Source: Nakazawaea peltata
Lineage: Eukaryota > Ascomycota > Pichiomycetes > Alaninales > Pachysolenaceae
Assembly (NCBI GenBank): GCA_001599355.1
Contig: BCGQ01000009.1
Coordinates: 434,001-498,000 of the forward strand
Direction of reading: 5' to 3'
DNA: 64,000 bases
In this document: positions 39,097 through 48,064 of the stretch, in pieces
How the letters are laid out: each line of letters begins with the position of its first letter
Numbering within the stretch: the stretch's first letter is position 1
Translations under genes and position numbers: made by a program
The notes under the pieces: model-generated
Told to the model about the DNA's origin: nothing
What the model saw: only the letters and a program-made list of their open reading frames with translations
Databases searched by the model: none

Positions 39097-41244
39097 ATGA
39101 AGGGAGCTAAGGACACAATGTCGAGTACTGGTGATCGTCAAAGCTTAGGCCAGGGGTCATGGAATCGATTTGGTGATGTTTCAGACCTTCCCAAGCCAAG
39201 AAGACCCATTTTACATAGCTCAAATGACGCGATGACGCCCACTAAAGAACGCGATGAGGAAACTTCAACTTCTAGCGGGACTAGGCGGTTCGATATCACG
39301 CCCAGAACTCGTGATAAGATCGTGGAAATAGAAAAGAGACAAAGTGAAGAAGTTAGTGTACTACAGAAACTGATCGCCTCTAAGAGACATGAGGTGGATT
39401 CACTTCGAAACAGAATGATGCAATTGACGACTAGTAAACAGGAGTTGGAATTGGAGCAAGAACTTTTACATGAGCAATTTTATGAAGGTGTGAGGAGAGC
39501 TACGACAAAAGAGAATGAATTGGGGTCTTTAGACTCGGAATTGGATCAAGATCTCGCCAACTTGGGCCTGTCTCTGCTGCTTCATAAGAGGGAACTTGAG
39601 TTGAATCATGAGTCGAATATCCTGAAATTAACGACCACCTTTGAGGCTAAAGTGGATGAGACATTGAGAAATAAGGTGAAGATCATGGAACTGCAAAAGA
39701 AACAGCTTTATAGTGACCTTGAGGCTGTGCTGGCCCAAATAGAACTGATTCGATCTGAGGAAGAGCTGAAGAAGACAGAAATCCAGCTGAATTATAACAC
39801 TCAGTTAGCTGAAATGAAGGGAGAGGTAGCATCTGCGACTGAAGTATTGAAGCGTGAAGCTCAGGTGCTCGATCTGGAGCTCAAAATCATGCAAGACTTT
39901 GTCGATTGTCATTCAAAATTACATGAAAAGATTTCCAATGAAAATAGAGACTTAAAATTACAACTTGAGAAGCAGGATAGCGCCAAAATGGCATCTGTTG
40001 AACGTCAAATGCATATAGATACTCAGATTAGTCAAATTCAAGATCAAATTCATCAGTTAAATGCCGATACAGAGCTGTCAAATCTGGAAATTCAATTATC
40101 CAAACGAGCTCTGGACGAATTAGAGGACAAATTTGAGGCTGAGCAACATAAAAGAAGGCATCTTAATAACTTATTACAAGATTTAAAGGGAAATATTCGA
40201 GTTTTCTGTCGGTTAAGACCTGCATTATCACCATCGTTGGCATTATCTAAGTTTGAATTCCCTGAGACCCATGAAAATTGTGAACTGATCATGATAACTA
40301 ACCCAAATATCAAGGTACAACAACAACCTAAGCGTCATCTCTTCAAATTCGACAAAGTTTTTGATACTAATGCATCTAATAATGACATTTTTGAGGAAAT
40401 ATCTCCCCTAATTCAAAGTTGTATCAACGGTTACAATATTTGCCTCTTTGCATATGGACAAACAGGATCTGGAAAGACATATACTATGTCTGAACCAGGT
40501 ATCGGAATGATTCCTCGGGCCGTCCATCAAATCTTCGACGACATCAGTACATTTTCTCAGCTCAAGAACCAACCATGGGACTATAAATTGAAGGGTCAGT
40601 TTTTGGAAATATATAATGAGAATATCGTAGATTTAATTAGTTCAAAATATGACCCTAGCAGACGTCATGAGATTCGTCATGATCAAGCTACAATGCGTAC
40701 AACGATTACAGGACTTACCGAAGTGGATTTACAAAGCTCAGAGCAAGTGGATGAGTTACTTCGTAGAGCTAATAAGAACAGATCGACTCTGTCTACAAAA
40801 TCAAATGAGCATTCGTCTCGTTCACATTCGATTTTCATTTTGAAAATCGATGGAATCAACCGTGAAACTGGTCTGCATACCTCTGGTGTTCTTAATCTTG
40901 TAGATTTAGCTGGTTCGGAACGTTTAGCTCAATCAATGGCAACGGGAGAAAGGTTGAAAGAGACTCAGCTGATTAATAAATCGCTCAGTGCTTTAGGGGA
41001 TGTGATTTCTCTGTTGAAACTGCGCTCCAATCTGCGTCTGCCGGTCCTGCAATCTGGTCAACAACTTTCCCATCACATTCCTTTCCGTAATTCTAAGCTT
41101 ACTTACTTACTCCAGTATTCTCTCAGTGGAAACAGTAAGACATTGATGTTTGTGAATGTCTCTCCAATGCAACTGCATTTCTCTGAGACTCTTAATTCAC
41201 TCAGATTTGCTATGAAAGTTAATAATACTGCTATATCTAATTGA
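39097..41244 (+). CDS. KAR3: Kinesin-14 motor Kar3
   Basis: A 715-residue minus-end-directed kinesin with a C-terminal motor, acting in karyogamy and spindle function. Order: a basic N-tail (about 1-70), a long coiled coil (about 75-355), the neck NIRVFCRLRP (from about 366) and the motor domain. The motor has P-loop GQTGSGKTYTM (from about 454), switch I NEHSSRSH and switch II LVDLAGSER. The neck-first layout marks kinesin-14. Length is close to S. cerevisiae Kar3 (729). The coiled coil would pair with a Cik1/Vik1-type partner (inference). A short upstream ATG (39083) in another frame is noted but the ATG at 39097 is the natural start. A second ATG, eight codons on (39118), is also possible. 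Confidence 0.96.
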   Translation: MKGAKDTMSSTGDRQSLGQGSWNRFGDVSDLPKPRRPILHSSNDAMTPTKERDEETSTSSGTRRFDITPRTRDKIVEIEKRQSEEVSVLQKLIASKRHEVDSLRNRMMQLTTSKQELELEQELLHEQFYEGVRRATTKENELGSLDSELDQDLANLGLSLLLHKRELELNHESNILKLTTTFEAKVDETLRNKVKIMELQKKQLYSDLEAVLAQIELIRSEEELKKTEIQLNYNTQLAEMKGEVASATEVLKREAQVLDLELKIMQDFVDCHSKLHEKISNENRDLKLQLEKQDSAKMASVERQMHIDTQISQIQDQIHQLNADTELSNLEIQLSKRALDELEDKFEAEQHKRRHLNNLLQDLKGNIRVFCRLRPALSPSLALSKFEFPETHENCELIMITNPNIKVQQQPKRHLFKFDKVFDTNASNNDIFEEISPLIQSCINGYNICLFAYGQTGSGKTYTMSEPGIGMIPRAVHQIFDDISTFSQLKNQPWDYKLKGQFLEIYNENIVDLISSKYDPSRRHEIRHDQATMRTTITGLTEVDLQSSEQVDELLRRANKNRSTLSTKSNEHSSRSHSIFILKIDGINRETGLHTSGVLNLVDLAGSERLAQSMATGERLKETQLINKSLSALGDVISLLKLRSNLRLPVLQSGQQLSHHIPFRNSKLTYLLQYSLSGNSKTLMFVNVSPMQLHFSETLNSLRFAMKVNNTAISN

Positions 41245-41642
41245 ATGATAAATTAAAGAGAATTTTGATTGTAGATTCATAATATTAGGCAGATGTGACG
41301 ATATTGAGTAACTTTTTGACTACCTGGTATGTCGTTTTTATTTAACTTCGTCAACTTTTTGTAAATTTGTAATTTTGGCACGTGACTTCAATAGTGGGAA
41401 TTCAATTGGGGATGATCGAAATACGTAAGAGAAGTGAGAGCAGTCCAATAGTTTATGTAGTATCCAATTTCATCTAATAGCCAGTAATACAGATCTCTCC
41501 ATCACTCACATCCCCTCACGTGATAATGTCATAACCCCAAATCTCCATCTATTTGTAGTCTGCTCACGTGATCAGATCTGATCAGATTCAAATTTACCTT
41601 TAACTTGACCTCAGATCATCTATATAACTAACAAACTCCCAA
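41245..41642. other. KAR3 terminator and upstream region of the helix-hairpin-helix gene
   Basis: The 398-nt stretch has three CACGTG sites (41379-41384, 41517-41522, 41565-41570), the last two inside TCACGTGA. The third overlaps a 16-bp perfect palindrome, TGATCAGATCTGATCA (41569-41584). This is much denser than elsewhere in the window. No gene is seen. Confidence 0.7.
41517..41584. promoter_or_regulatory. CACGTG pair with adjoining 16-bp palindrome
   Basis: TCACGTGA at 41516-41523 and 41564-41571 are Cbf1-type palindromes 60 to 130 nt before the downstream ATG. The palindrome TGATCAGATCTGATCA at 41569-41584 overlaps the second by three bases. The layout suggests a complex operator for the gene at 41643. 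Confidence 0.5.
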
Positions 41643-42353
41643 ATGGATAAATTATTGATAGAGAAAGGAGAGCTGTTGTATGGACCCCTTGTAGATTCGC
41701 TTGGAGCCGGGAAATTGTACTCAGCAGACGAGTTGACTTTCGCCGAACTCGATCAATGGAGATTTGATGAGTATCCTGAGCAATTGCTGACGCGTTATAA
41801 GGCCAATAAGGGCGTAACATGGGTCGAAAAGACCGAGTTAGTCAAATTGGTAGATTGGAAGTTGATGAAAGGCAAGTTTCGCCCCACAATTAGACCTCTT
41901 GTACAGTCAAACAGCCCTGAACTGGTCATCGAATGCTCTAAAGAGCTGTTCAAGCTTCTATTAGAGGACAAAACTCGGCTGCTGCTCGAGAAAGTGTGTG
42001 AACTCCGTGGAATTGGTCCCGCTACAGGTACATTGATACTCTCTGTACTGAGTAAAATTGCTGCTAAAGGCACCAAATTCACCGTTCCCCTCTTCTTTTC
42101 AGATGAGAGCTATTTATGGTTCAATCCAGACCAGAAGAAGATCAAATATACATTGAAGGAGTACCTTGATCTCCATTTACTGAAGCTGAAGAAGATAGTT
42201 GGTCCTTCTGGAGATTTAAATGCTGTCGAGAGAGCTACATGGGCTATAAAGAAGAAGCAGAATCTTGATCCAAAGTTCGGGATCGAGCCACATTTCTTAA
42301 CTAATTATGATGAATATATACAGGGGGTGAAGAAGACAAAGAAGGATAAATAG
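41643..42353 (+). CDS. Conserved fungal protein with a helix-hairpin-helix motif, function unknown
   Basis: A 236-residue protein of a family that I recognise as widespread in fungi but without an assigned role. Visible blocks are AELDQWRFDEYPEQL, VEKTELVKLVDWKLMKGKFRPTIRPLVQSN and LRGIGPATGTLILSV (about 125-139), a helix-hairpin-helix like those of DNA glycosylases and other DNA-binding proteins, followed by PLFFSDESYLWF. With CTG as Ala, TR-CTG-CTG-LEKVCELRGIGPATG becomes TRAALEKVCELRGIGPATG, which fits the helix better. A Lys-rich tail ends it. The HhH suggests nucleic-acid binding; no catalytic residue is evident. A cluster of CACGTG sites lies immediately upstream, and COX18 converges on it with a gap of 18 nt. 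Confidence 0.8.
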   Translation: MDKLLIEKGELLYGPLVDSLGAGKLYSADELTFAELDQWRFDEYPEQLLTRYKANKGVTWVEKTELVKLVDWKLMKGKFRPTIRPLVQSNSPELVIECSKELFKLLLEDKTRLLLEKVCELRGIGPATGTLILSVLSKIAAKGTKFTVPLFFSDESYLWFNPDQKKIKYTLKEYLDLHLLKLKKIVGPSGDLNAVERATWAIKKKQNLDPKFGIEPHFLTNYDEYIQGVKKTKKDK

Positions 42354-42371
42354 AGAACAATGTCTAGTATA

Positions 42372-43361
42372 TTATAAGCCTTTGACCAACGGCTTTGAAT
42401 CCTTCAAAGCTTTCTGGAAATTGGTATTACTATATGGTGTATAATTTAAAGGCAAGTATCTATCCATCAAGATGTTCTGTAGCAATGAGAAAGCGTTTGA
42501 ACTGATCCAATATAATCCTAAAGCCGCAGGCAGTTGAGTGGCCATGACGATCAAAAATACTATAGAATACCTACTTAAGTTGATCATAGAATCGAACAAG
42601 GTGGGTCTATAAGAGACGGCTTTGCCTCTATTGGTCAAATTCATCAATCTAATTGTCCTATTATTCCACTCAACGTTCGATAACAGTAATAATCCTAATA
42701 CAAATGGCATTAAACTGTATGGATCAGGCATAGTCAAATCTGTCAAATAATGAGGGAATCCCTCGAGTCTTAAGGTAGGATCCAATACCTTCAGAGACAG
42801 TCCTGTGATCAAATCCGTCTTCCAGCCGGTCAAATTCCTGAATGACATCGACATAGTGACCCATAATGGGACTTGAGTAATTGGCAAGACAAAGTTCTTC
42901 CATACTTGGATTCCCTCAGCTTTGAAGAGCTGTTTCTGTCTTCTTCGCACCTCCTTCACACTAAGCAAGACTATTTTATCGTAATTCAATGACTCTCTAG
43001 GCAATACCAGGTCGGTACTCCGAGGCTGTTGCTGTTGCAGCAGTAATCTGTATCTTGTGACTGGTCTCATGGCATTTATTAACGGTCTTAACAGGTTCTG
43101 CTTCTGTAATCTGATACGATTAAGAACCAGGAGCGGCAGAGTGAACACTCCTCTGAGCGTAAACGTGAAAACTGGAATGAAAATATACCATGGAAGACCA
43201 GAAACTGTATGGATATATTGTAAGTTATCGGTGCAAGTCTGGATGAATGACAGGAATGAACGGGTGGGGGTCGAAAAACCGAGATTTGTTGACTTTTTCA
43301 AGATAAAAGGAGATCTCACATTCCTAAAGACCACTCCTGGACTAGAAAATGGCCGAATCAT
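42372..43361 (-). CDS. COX18: Mitochondrial inner-membrane insertase Cox18
   Basis: A 329-residue member of the Oxa1/YidC/Alb3 family. An N-terminal mitochondrial signal (MIRPFSSPGVVFRNVRSPF) precedes five hydrophobic segments; TVSGLPWYIFIPVFTFTLRGVFTLPLL opens the insertase core. Helical-hairpin residues and a Gln/Leu-rich loop (LLLQQQQPRS) follow, then FVLPITQVPLWVTMSMSFRNLTGW. Cox18 exports the C-terminal tail of Cox2 for complex IV assembly. Oxa1 is a larger relative with a C-terminal ribosome-binding coil, which this protein lacks; hence Cox18 is preferred. It is divergent from SPT4 (247 nt apart). Confidence 0.85.
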   Translation of the reverse strand: MIRPFSSPGVVFRNVRSPFILKKSTNLGFSTPTRSFLSFIQTCTDNLQYIHTVSGLPWYIFIPVFTFTLRGVFTLPLLVLNRIRLQKQNLLRPLINAMRPVTRYRLLLQQQQPRSTDLVLPRESLNYDKIVLLSVKEVRRRQKQLFKAEGIQVWKNFVLPITQVPLWVTMSMSFRNLTGWKTDLITGLSLKVLDPTLRLEGFPHYLTDLTMPDPYSLMPFVLGLLLLSNVEWNNRTIRLMNLTNRGKAVSYRPTLFDSMINLSRYSIVFLIVMATQLPAALGLYWISSNAFSLLQNILMDRYLPLNYTPYSNTNFQKALKDSKPLVKGL

Positions 43362-43608
43362 CGTACTTTATTTCCAAGACCACCTTATGATGAACTGGTC
43401 GAGATGAGATTTGAAGGTGAAAAATCGAGATGGAACATCATTACACCAATAGAAAAAAAAATCACGTCGGAAAATTTAAGAAATTTGGTGTCACGATGTT
43501 CTGTTCGTCGATGTCGGTGGCGAGCACTTTACTAATTAAATCCAAAGTCTCATATAAAAAAGATCGAGCCAACTTTTCAACGGCGACAAGAGACGAGTAT
43601 CCAGAATC

Positions 43609-43941
43609 ATGAGTTCCAGAGAGAGAGCATGCATGTTATGTGGCATTGTTTTGCCATTCAAGGACTTTGTTTCGAAAGGATGTCCGAACTGTGAGAGTGT
43701 TTTGAAGTTTTTGGATGAGGATGAGTCGGTGGCTAAGTACTGTACTTCACCTTCTTTTGAAGGGTTAGTTGCATTATGTGAGCCATCGAAGAGTTGGGTT
43801 GGAAAGTGGCTTCGAGACGATAAATTCACTCCAGGATTGTATGCGGTCAAAGTTAGTGGTAAATTACCTGCGGATATGATTTCTAGCTTGAGGGAGCAGG
43901 GTATTATATACAGACCTAGAGATGGAAGTGCTGCTGATTAA
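43609..43941 (+). CDS. SPT4: Transcription elongation factor Spt4
   Basis: A 110-residue zinc protein that forms DSIF with Spt5 on RNA polymerase II and I. The four zinc Cys are C8, C11, C25 and C28 (RACMLCGIVL, KGCPNCESVL). After these come the Spt5-binding beta-sheet and helices including PSFEGLVALCEPSKSWVGKWLRDDKFTPGLYAVKVSGKLP, the strongest family block. Length equals the usual 100 to 115. It starts at the ATG at 43609, just downstream of COX18 in divergent orientation. Confidence 0.97.
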   Translation: MSSRERACMLCGIVLPFKDFVSKGCPNCESVLKFLDEDESVAKYCTSPSFEGLVALCEPSKSWVGKWLRDDKFTPGLYAVKVSGKLPADMISSLREQGIIYRPRDGSAAD

Positions 43942-44046
43942 ATGTATGGTGGAAAATAGAATTGAGAGGGATGTATGAGATGATGAAGAGACTACTATGT
44001 ATCTTATCGTGAATCCTCTATTATTAAAATGTATATTAATATATAT

Positions 44047-44709
44047 TTATGAGAAACATTGAGTGACGACTCGCTGAATAATTCCCCCTTGTGGAGGGTC
44101 AAGAGGCGTAAGTTCCGTTTGTAGCAGAGTATCTATACATTGGTTCAATTGTACCGTAGAATAATTATCATCGCAATATACCAACTGATGAAGCTTCAAA
44201 AATTCATTTATAATATCAAGCTGGTGAGAGTCACTGAGTTTATCATTATTAAGCACGATCAATTTCTTGTCAAGACGTAAGGAATCCAAAATAGACCCAG
44301 ATCCACCATGAGAAATGACGAGATCCACCTTCTGAGTGTAGTTTTCAGAAAGTTGTTTATCAAAGTTGATACCTTCAATTGAAAGAGGACCAAATTTGAC
44401 ATTCAAAGTGACCTTCCCATCATCAGAGACGGTACTAGGACCTGCCTGGCACCCTAATTTCTCTATTTGAGTCTCAAATAACCTTCTTCCCACCGGTTGT
44501 GTTCCAAATTGCACTATTAATCGCGTAAACCCTTTCTGTATCAAATGATTAACAACCTCTTCTTCAAGGACCAACTCCACAAGCGACTCAAAAGTCACGG
44601 TAGCTCCAGTAGTGACTAGAACGGAGCGGTCCGTTGACTGCGCGGCGTCTGTCCCACTCATCTTCAAAGTAGTCTTGTTGTCCGTTCTTCTGCTCATTTT
44701 CTCATCCAT
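44047..44709 (-). CDS. ALG13: UDP-GlcNAc transferase catalytic subunit Alg13
   Basis: A 220-residue cytosolic partner of membrane Alg14. Together they add the second GlcNAc to dolichol-PP-GlcNAc on the ER. Family marks are VLVTTGATVTFESLVELVL at the strand-1 loop, GFTRLIVQFG, and the UDP-GlcNAc-binding DLVISHGGSGSILDSLRLDKKLIVLNNDKLSDSHQLDI. The usual phrase VPN appears here as VLNN. The ATG at 44709 gives about 25 extra N-terminal residues; an inner ATG (MSGTDAAQ, 44661) is also possible. It is divergent from APL6, with 186 nt between start codons. Confidence 0.92.
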   Translation of the reverse strand: MDEKMSRRTDNKTTLKMSGTDAAQSTDRSVLVTTGATVTFESLVELVLEEEVVNHLIQKGFTRLIVQFGTQPVGRRLFETQIEKLGCQAGPSTVSDDGKVTLNVKFGPLSIEGINFDKQLSENYTQKVDLVISHGGSGSILDSLRLDKKLIVLNNDKLSDSHQLDIINEFLKLHQLVYCDDNYSTVQLNQCIDTLLQTELTPLDPPQGGIIQRVVTQCFS

Positions 44710-44895
44710 TTCACCTTTAATTGTCCGCTACTCGCACCTTGTCTCATTTAGACGAGTCTCAAAAGCAAATTGCGAATTTTTAAGAACAAATCAAAACTTG
44801 ATAACTAAATTTGTGTCGAGCATAGGGGATATTTTCTACTTGATTATAGGGCCTTGAACGTTGATTTCCAGTCGGATCCACCAAATATAGAAACC

Positions 44896-47403
44896 ATGAC
44901 AGATTTGACTCGGAATTTGACTAATCTTTTCGAAAGCGCCCGTGACGTTGCTTCACTGGCATCGTCGAACTTAATCGCCGACCAAAATGGACTCAATTTG
45001 AACATCTCCATAGAGGAACTCCAACGTTTACTCGAGAGTAGGTCTTCGAAAGATGTCTTGGTGGGATTGAAGACATTAGTATCGCTCATGTCAATGGGTC
45101 GTCATGATGATGATTATTTCGTTGCCTTCTTCCCCAGTGTTGTCAAGAATATTTCATCTCAAAACGTCTCAGTTAAGAAACTCGTCTACGTTTATTTACT
45201 TCGATTCAACCATTTGTCACCAGATACTGCTTTACTTTCGATCAATGCTATTCAGAAGGGTACTCTTGATAAAGATCCGGTCATGAGAGCCTTGGCTGTG
45301 CGTACCTTGAGTGGGATCCAGATCCCTCTGATCATTCCTATTTTGGTGTTAAGTATTAAGAAATGTGTTGGGGATACTTCACTGTTTGTTCGTCTGTCAC
45401 TGCTGATGGCTCTTTCGAGGTGTTTCAAATTGGAATATCAGTTTAATGGACTGTCATCGCCGGTCATAAGTCAATTGAGACTGCTATCTTATGAATTATT
45501 ACTGGATGCCGATCCTAGAGTCTTGGGGAAGGCCATTGTACTGTTCCAGCAGATTCATGGACGTAATTATGCTGGTCTTCACCGCTATTTCCATCACATA
45601 GTGCTGAATATCAGTTTTTTGGATTCTTGGCTGCAGACTGCTGCTGTCGATATACTTACGGACTACTGTAGAGTTTATTGTCCTAAGGTTATTGATGGGG
45701 CATCAGAGGGCTCCGACTTGGATTTCCAAGACTCTAACTCCGATACTCTCACCTTCCTTGCATCTCTTAAACCTTTAGTGTATTCTCAATCCACAGATGT
45801 TGTTGTTGCTGTTTCGAGACTGTATATGAGCCTTGGTACGGCTCTGTTATTCCATGATTCGAAGCTTCTGGTGGCTCTTGTTCGAGTTCTTAGGTCTTCT
45901 GATGTTCAGACAACCCTTCTTGTGCTGCAACAAATACTTTTACTCTCGCAGATCGACCTGTCGCTCTTCCAACCTTATTTCACTCACTTCTTTGTATCTC
46001 CTACAGACTCTATCAAGCTTGCGGTGGTTAAGCTTCGGATTATCGGGCTTCTTGCAGACCAAAGCAATTCCAAGACCTGTCTTTCCGAGCTTCGTTACTA
46101 CGTCCGCTCCAGCTCTCTCCCACAGGTTGCTTTAGAGGCCGTGAAAGTTCTTACAAAGATCCTTTCTCGTTTAGATGATTCCGAATTGAACTCTAGTACT
46201 CTTCGTTGGTGCTTCTCTCAAATCAACCGTAGAGATGCTTCCCCAGCTCTCGTCAATGAACTCTTGGTTTGTATTCGTCATATCATGTCTCAAGACCCTG
46301 GCCGTCATGCTGATATTCTCTTACAGTTGGTATCAAAATTGCTCTTTGCTTCTAATAATCTTAACTCATCTTCTAAGACTTCAGTGGTTTGGCTTGTTGG
46401 TGAGTTTGTCAATCAGGGCTTACTTGCTGCTGGGGAGTACATTCCTGATATCTTAAGAGTTCTCATCAGTCAGACATTCTACCACTACGATTCCTCTGCA
46501 GAGAAGGCCCGTCTTGAGACTCTTAATTTAGCTGCTAAGTGCTGGTGTAAAGAGATTTACGATTGGAAGAATGGGAATGAGTCGTTATTTAATGGATCAG
46601 AAGAAGCCGAAGGGCTTTTGGAGAATCTGATTGAGCAATTGATCGCAGAGTCTCCTCTTTTGAAACTCTTTTCTTATTGTTTATACCTTGGAAAGCTGGA
46701 CGAATCGCTTGATATACGTAATGAGACACGTAAGTATGCAGCTTTGTTACCGTTTGTTGATTTAAATGGTGGTTCTACTTATGATACTGGAGAGTTTATC
46801 CGTAAAATCACATCGAATGTTGATATGGCAGCTTTGATTTTACTCAGTGAGAAGCCGACCGCTTCGCTTGATATACTGAATGGAGGTTCGTTGGCTCAAA
46901 TTCTTCAATATGATCAGTTCCTCAATTCTTGTTTGAAACAGTATAATATGACTGAGAATTGGGGACTGGAGCCGGCTTCTAATAAGGTGAGAATTACCGA
47001 TCTTCAAATCAAGCATTATGATCAGGTGGTAACAGCTGTTTCTTCATCTCAAGTTGGATCTTCTCGTTATACTGGATTTGGTAATCAGGATATTGGAACT
47101 AGCAGGACACTGTCACCGGTTAGTATGGGAGGAGCTGCCGTCTCTGCTGCCGCCGCTACCACCGCTACGGGTGCTGCTAAAGGTCTGAATAAGTATAAAT
47201 TACAGAGTTTAGATGAATTCTTTGCCAGTGATGAGGAGGAAGAGGAGGAGGAAAGTGAGAGCGAAGAGGAAGAAAGTGAAGAAGAGGAGGAAGAGGAAGA
47301 AGAAGAGGAGGAGGAGGAGGGTGATGACACTGAGGAAGGTGATGACGATAAGGAGTCGGAATCGGACTCTGACTCAAATGAGCTGTCAAAAATGATTAAA
47401 TAG
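44896..47403 (+). CDS. APL6: AP-3 adaptor beta subunit
   Basis: An 835-residue beta3-adaptin of the AP-3 complex, sorting cargo from Golgi to vacuole. The start is the ATG at 44896 (MTDLTRNLTNLFESARDVASLASSN); an upstream in-frame TTG at 44854 is not a plausible start. The adaptin trunk of helical repeats (about 35-560) carries SSKDVLVGLKTLVSLMSMGRHDDDYFVAFFPSVVKNISSQNVSVKKLVYVYLLRF, as in Apl6. A hinge follows, then a very acidic C-terminal Glu/Asp/Ser run (about 775-830), encoded by GAGGAA repeats. The acidic hinge is typical of AP-3 beta and separates it from AP-1 and AP-2 beta. Confidence 0.93.
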   Translation: MTDLTRNLTNLFESARDVASLASSNLIADQNGLNLNISIEELQRLLESRSSKDVLVGLKTLVSLMSMGRHDDDYFVAFFPSVVKNISSQNVSVKKLVYVYLLRFNHLSPDTALLSINAIQKGTLDKDPVMRALAVRTLSGIQIPLIIPILVLSIKKCVGDTSLFVRLSLLMALSRCFKLEYQFNGLSSPVISQLRLLSYELLLDADPRVLGKAIVLFQQIHGRNYAGLHRYFHHIVLNISFLDSWLQTAAVDILTDYCRVYCPKVIDGASEGSDLDFQDSNSDTLTFLASLKPLVYSQSTDVVVAVSRLYMSLGTALLFHDSKLLVALVRVLRSSDVQTTLLVLQQILLLSQIDLSLFQPYFTHFFVSPTDSIKLAVVKLRIIGLLADQSNSKTCLSELRYYVRSSSLPQVALEAVKVLTKILSRLDDSELNSSTLRWCFSQINRRDASPALVNELLVCIRHIMSQDPGRHADILLQLVSKLLFASNNLNSSSKTSVVWLVGEFVNQGLLAAGEYIPDILRVLISQTFYHYDSSAEKARLETLNLAAKCWCKEIYDWKNGNESLFNGSEEAEGLLENLIEQLIAESPLLKLFSYCLYLGKLDESLDIRNETRKYAALLPFVDLNGGSTYDTGEFIRKITSNVDMAALILLSEKPTASLDILNGGSLAQILQYDQFLNSCLKQYNMTENWGLEPASNKVRITDLQIKHYDQVVTAVSSSQVGSSRYTGFGNQDIGTSRTLSPVSMGGAAVSAAAATTATGAAKGLNKYKLQSLDEFFASDEEEEEEESESEEEESEEEEEEEEEEEEEEGDDTEEGDDDKESESDSDSNELSKMIK

Positions 47404-48064
47404 AATAATAGAAGAAAATATTTTATTTTAATAATTCTGGATGTATTGGGATAGTTATTTTAATCGATATCTAGGGGGCGGGGGGTCATGATGGAGCTTT
47501 GATGAAGTACAGAATCATCTAAGGATTCGATGTCAGCATCCAGCTATTTACTTATTTGACCTTATTTGACCCATTAATGATTTGGGTTTGATTTATGAAG
47601 GGTAGGTCAATAATATCTTGTAAAAATATCTCCTTATTTGTAGTAAGACTAACCCTTAATGTGGAAAAGGGGTATTTTTGGCTTTTATATGATTTTCTAA
47701 TTGAAGCGCAAGACGTTTAAGGGAAAGGAGGCAATTATTCTGAAAACCAAAAGGGGGAAACACGTAAAGGGGTTACAATTATTCTGAAAAAAAGGCAATA
47801 AGAAATTAAGGGCAACTCTAAATGGAAGTGAGAAGCGAAAAGATCGAACAATAAATCCTAAAGGGATCCTTTAATTAACCCTAAAGGGGTTATTTAAATA
47901 ACCCTATAAATTATCTCAATTACCCCAAAAAATCCCCATAATAACCATACAACCTCTAATAATCCCAAAGGCCATCTCATCTACTACATCCATCCACTAC
48001 ATCCATTCTCATAATATACACATCTATTCTCATACACAACCCCTCTTATGCCTTGAGGTATCCT
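47404..48064. other. Convergent 3' region of APL6 and HSH155
   Basis: Both genes end towards this 661-nt stretch. It is AT-rich, with a perfect 18-bp palindrome GGGTTATTTAAATAACCC at 47887-47904 and repeated ACCCTA / CCTAAAGGG blocks around it, and a G-rich run near 47476. It probably supplies the polyadenylation sites for both genes. No gene or RNA was recognised. Confidence 0.6.
47887..47904. repeat. 18-bp perfect palindrome
   Basis: GGGTTATTTAAATAACCC reads the same on both strands and sits in the shared 3' region of two convergent genes. It may be a bidirectional 3'-end element or a cruciform-forming site. The function is unknown. Confidence 0.6.

Noticed and set aside
44854-44895. Upstream TTG extension of APL6
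   Set aside because: Non-ATG start; the ATG at 44896 gives the expected adaptin N-terminus.
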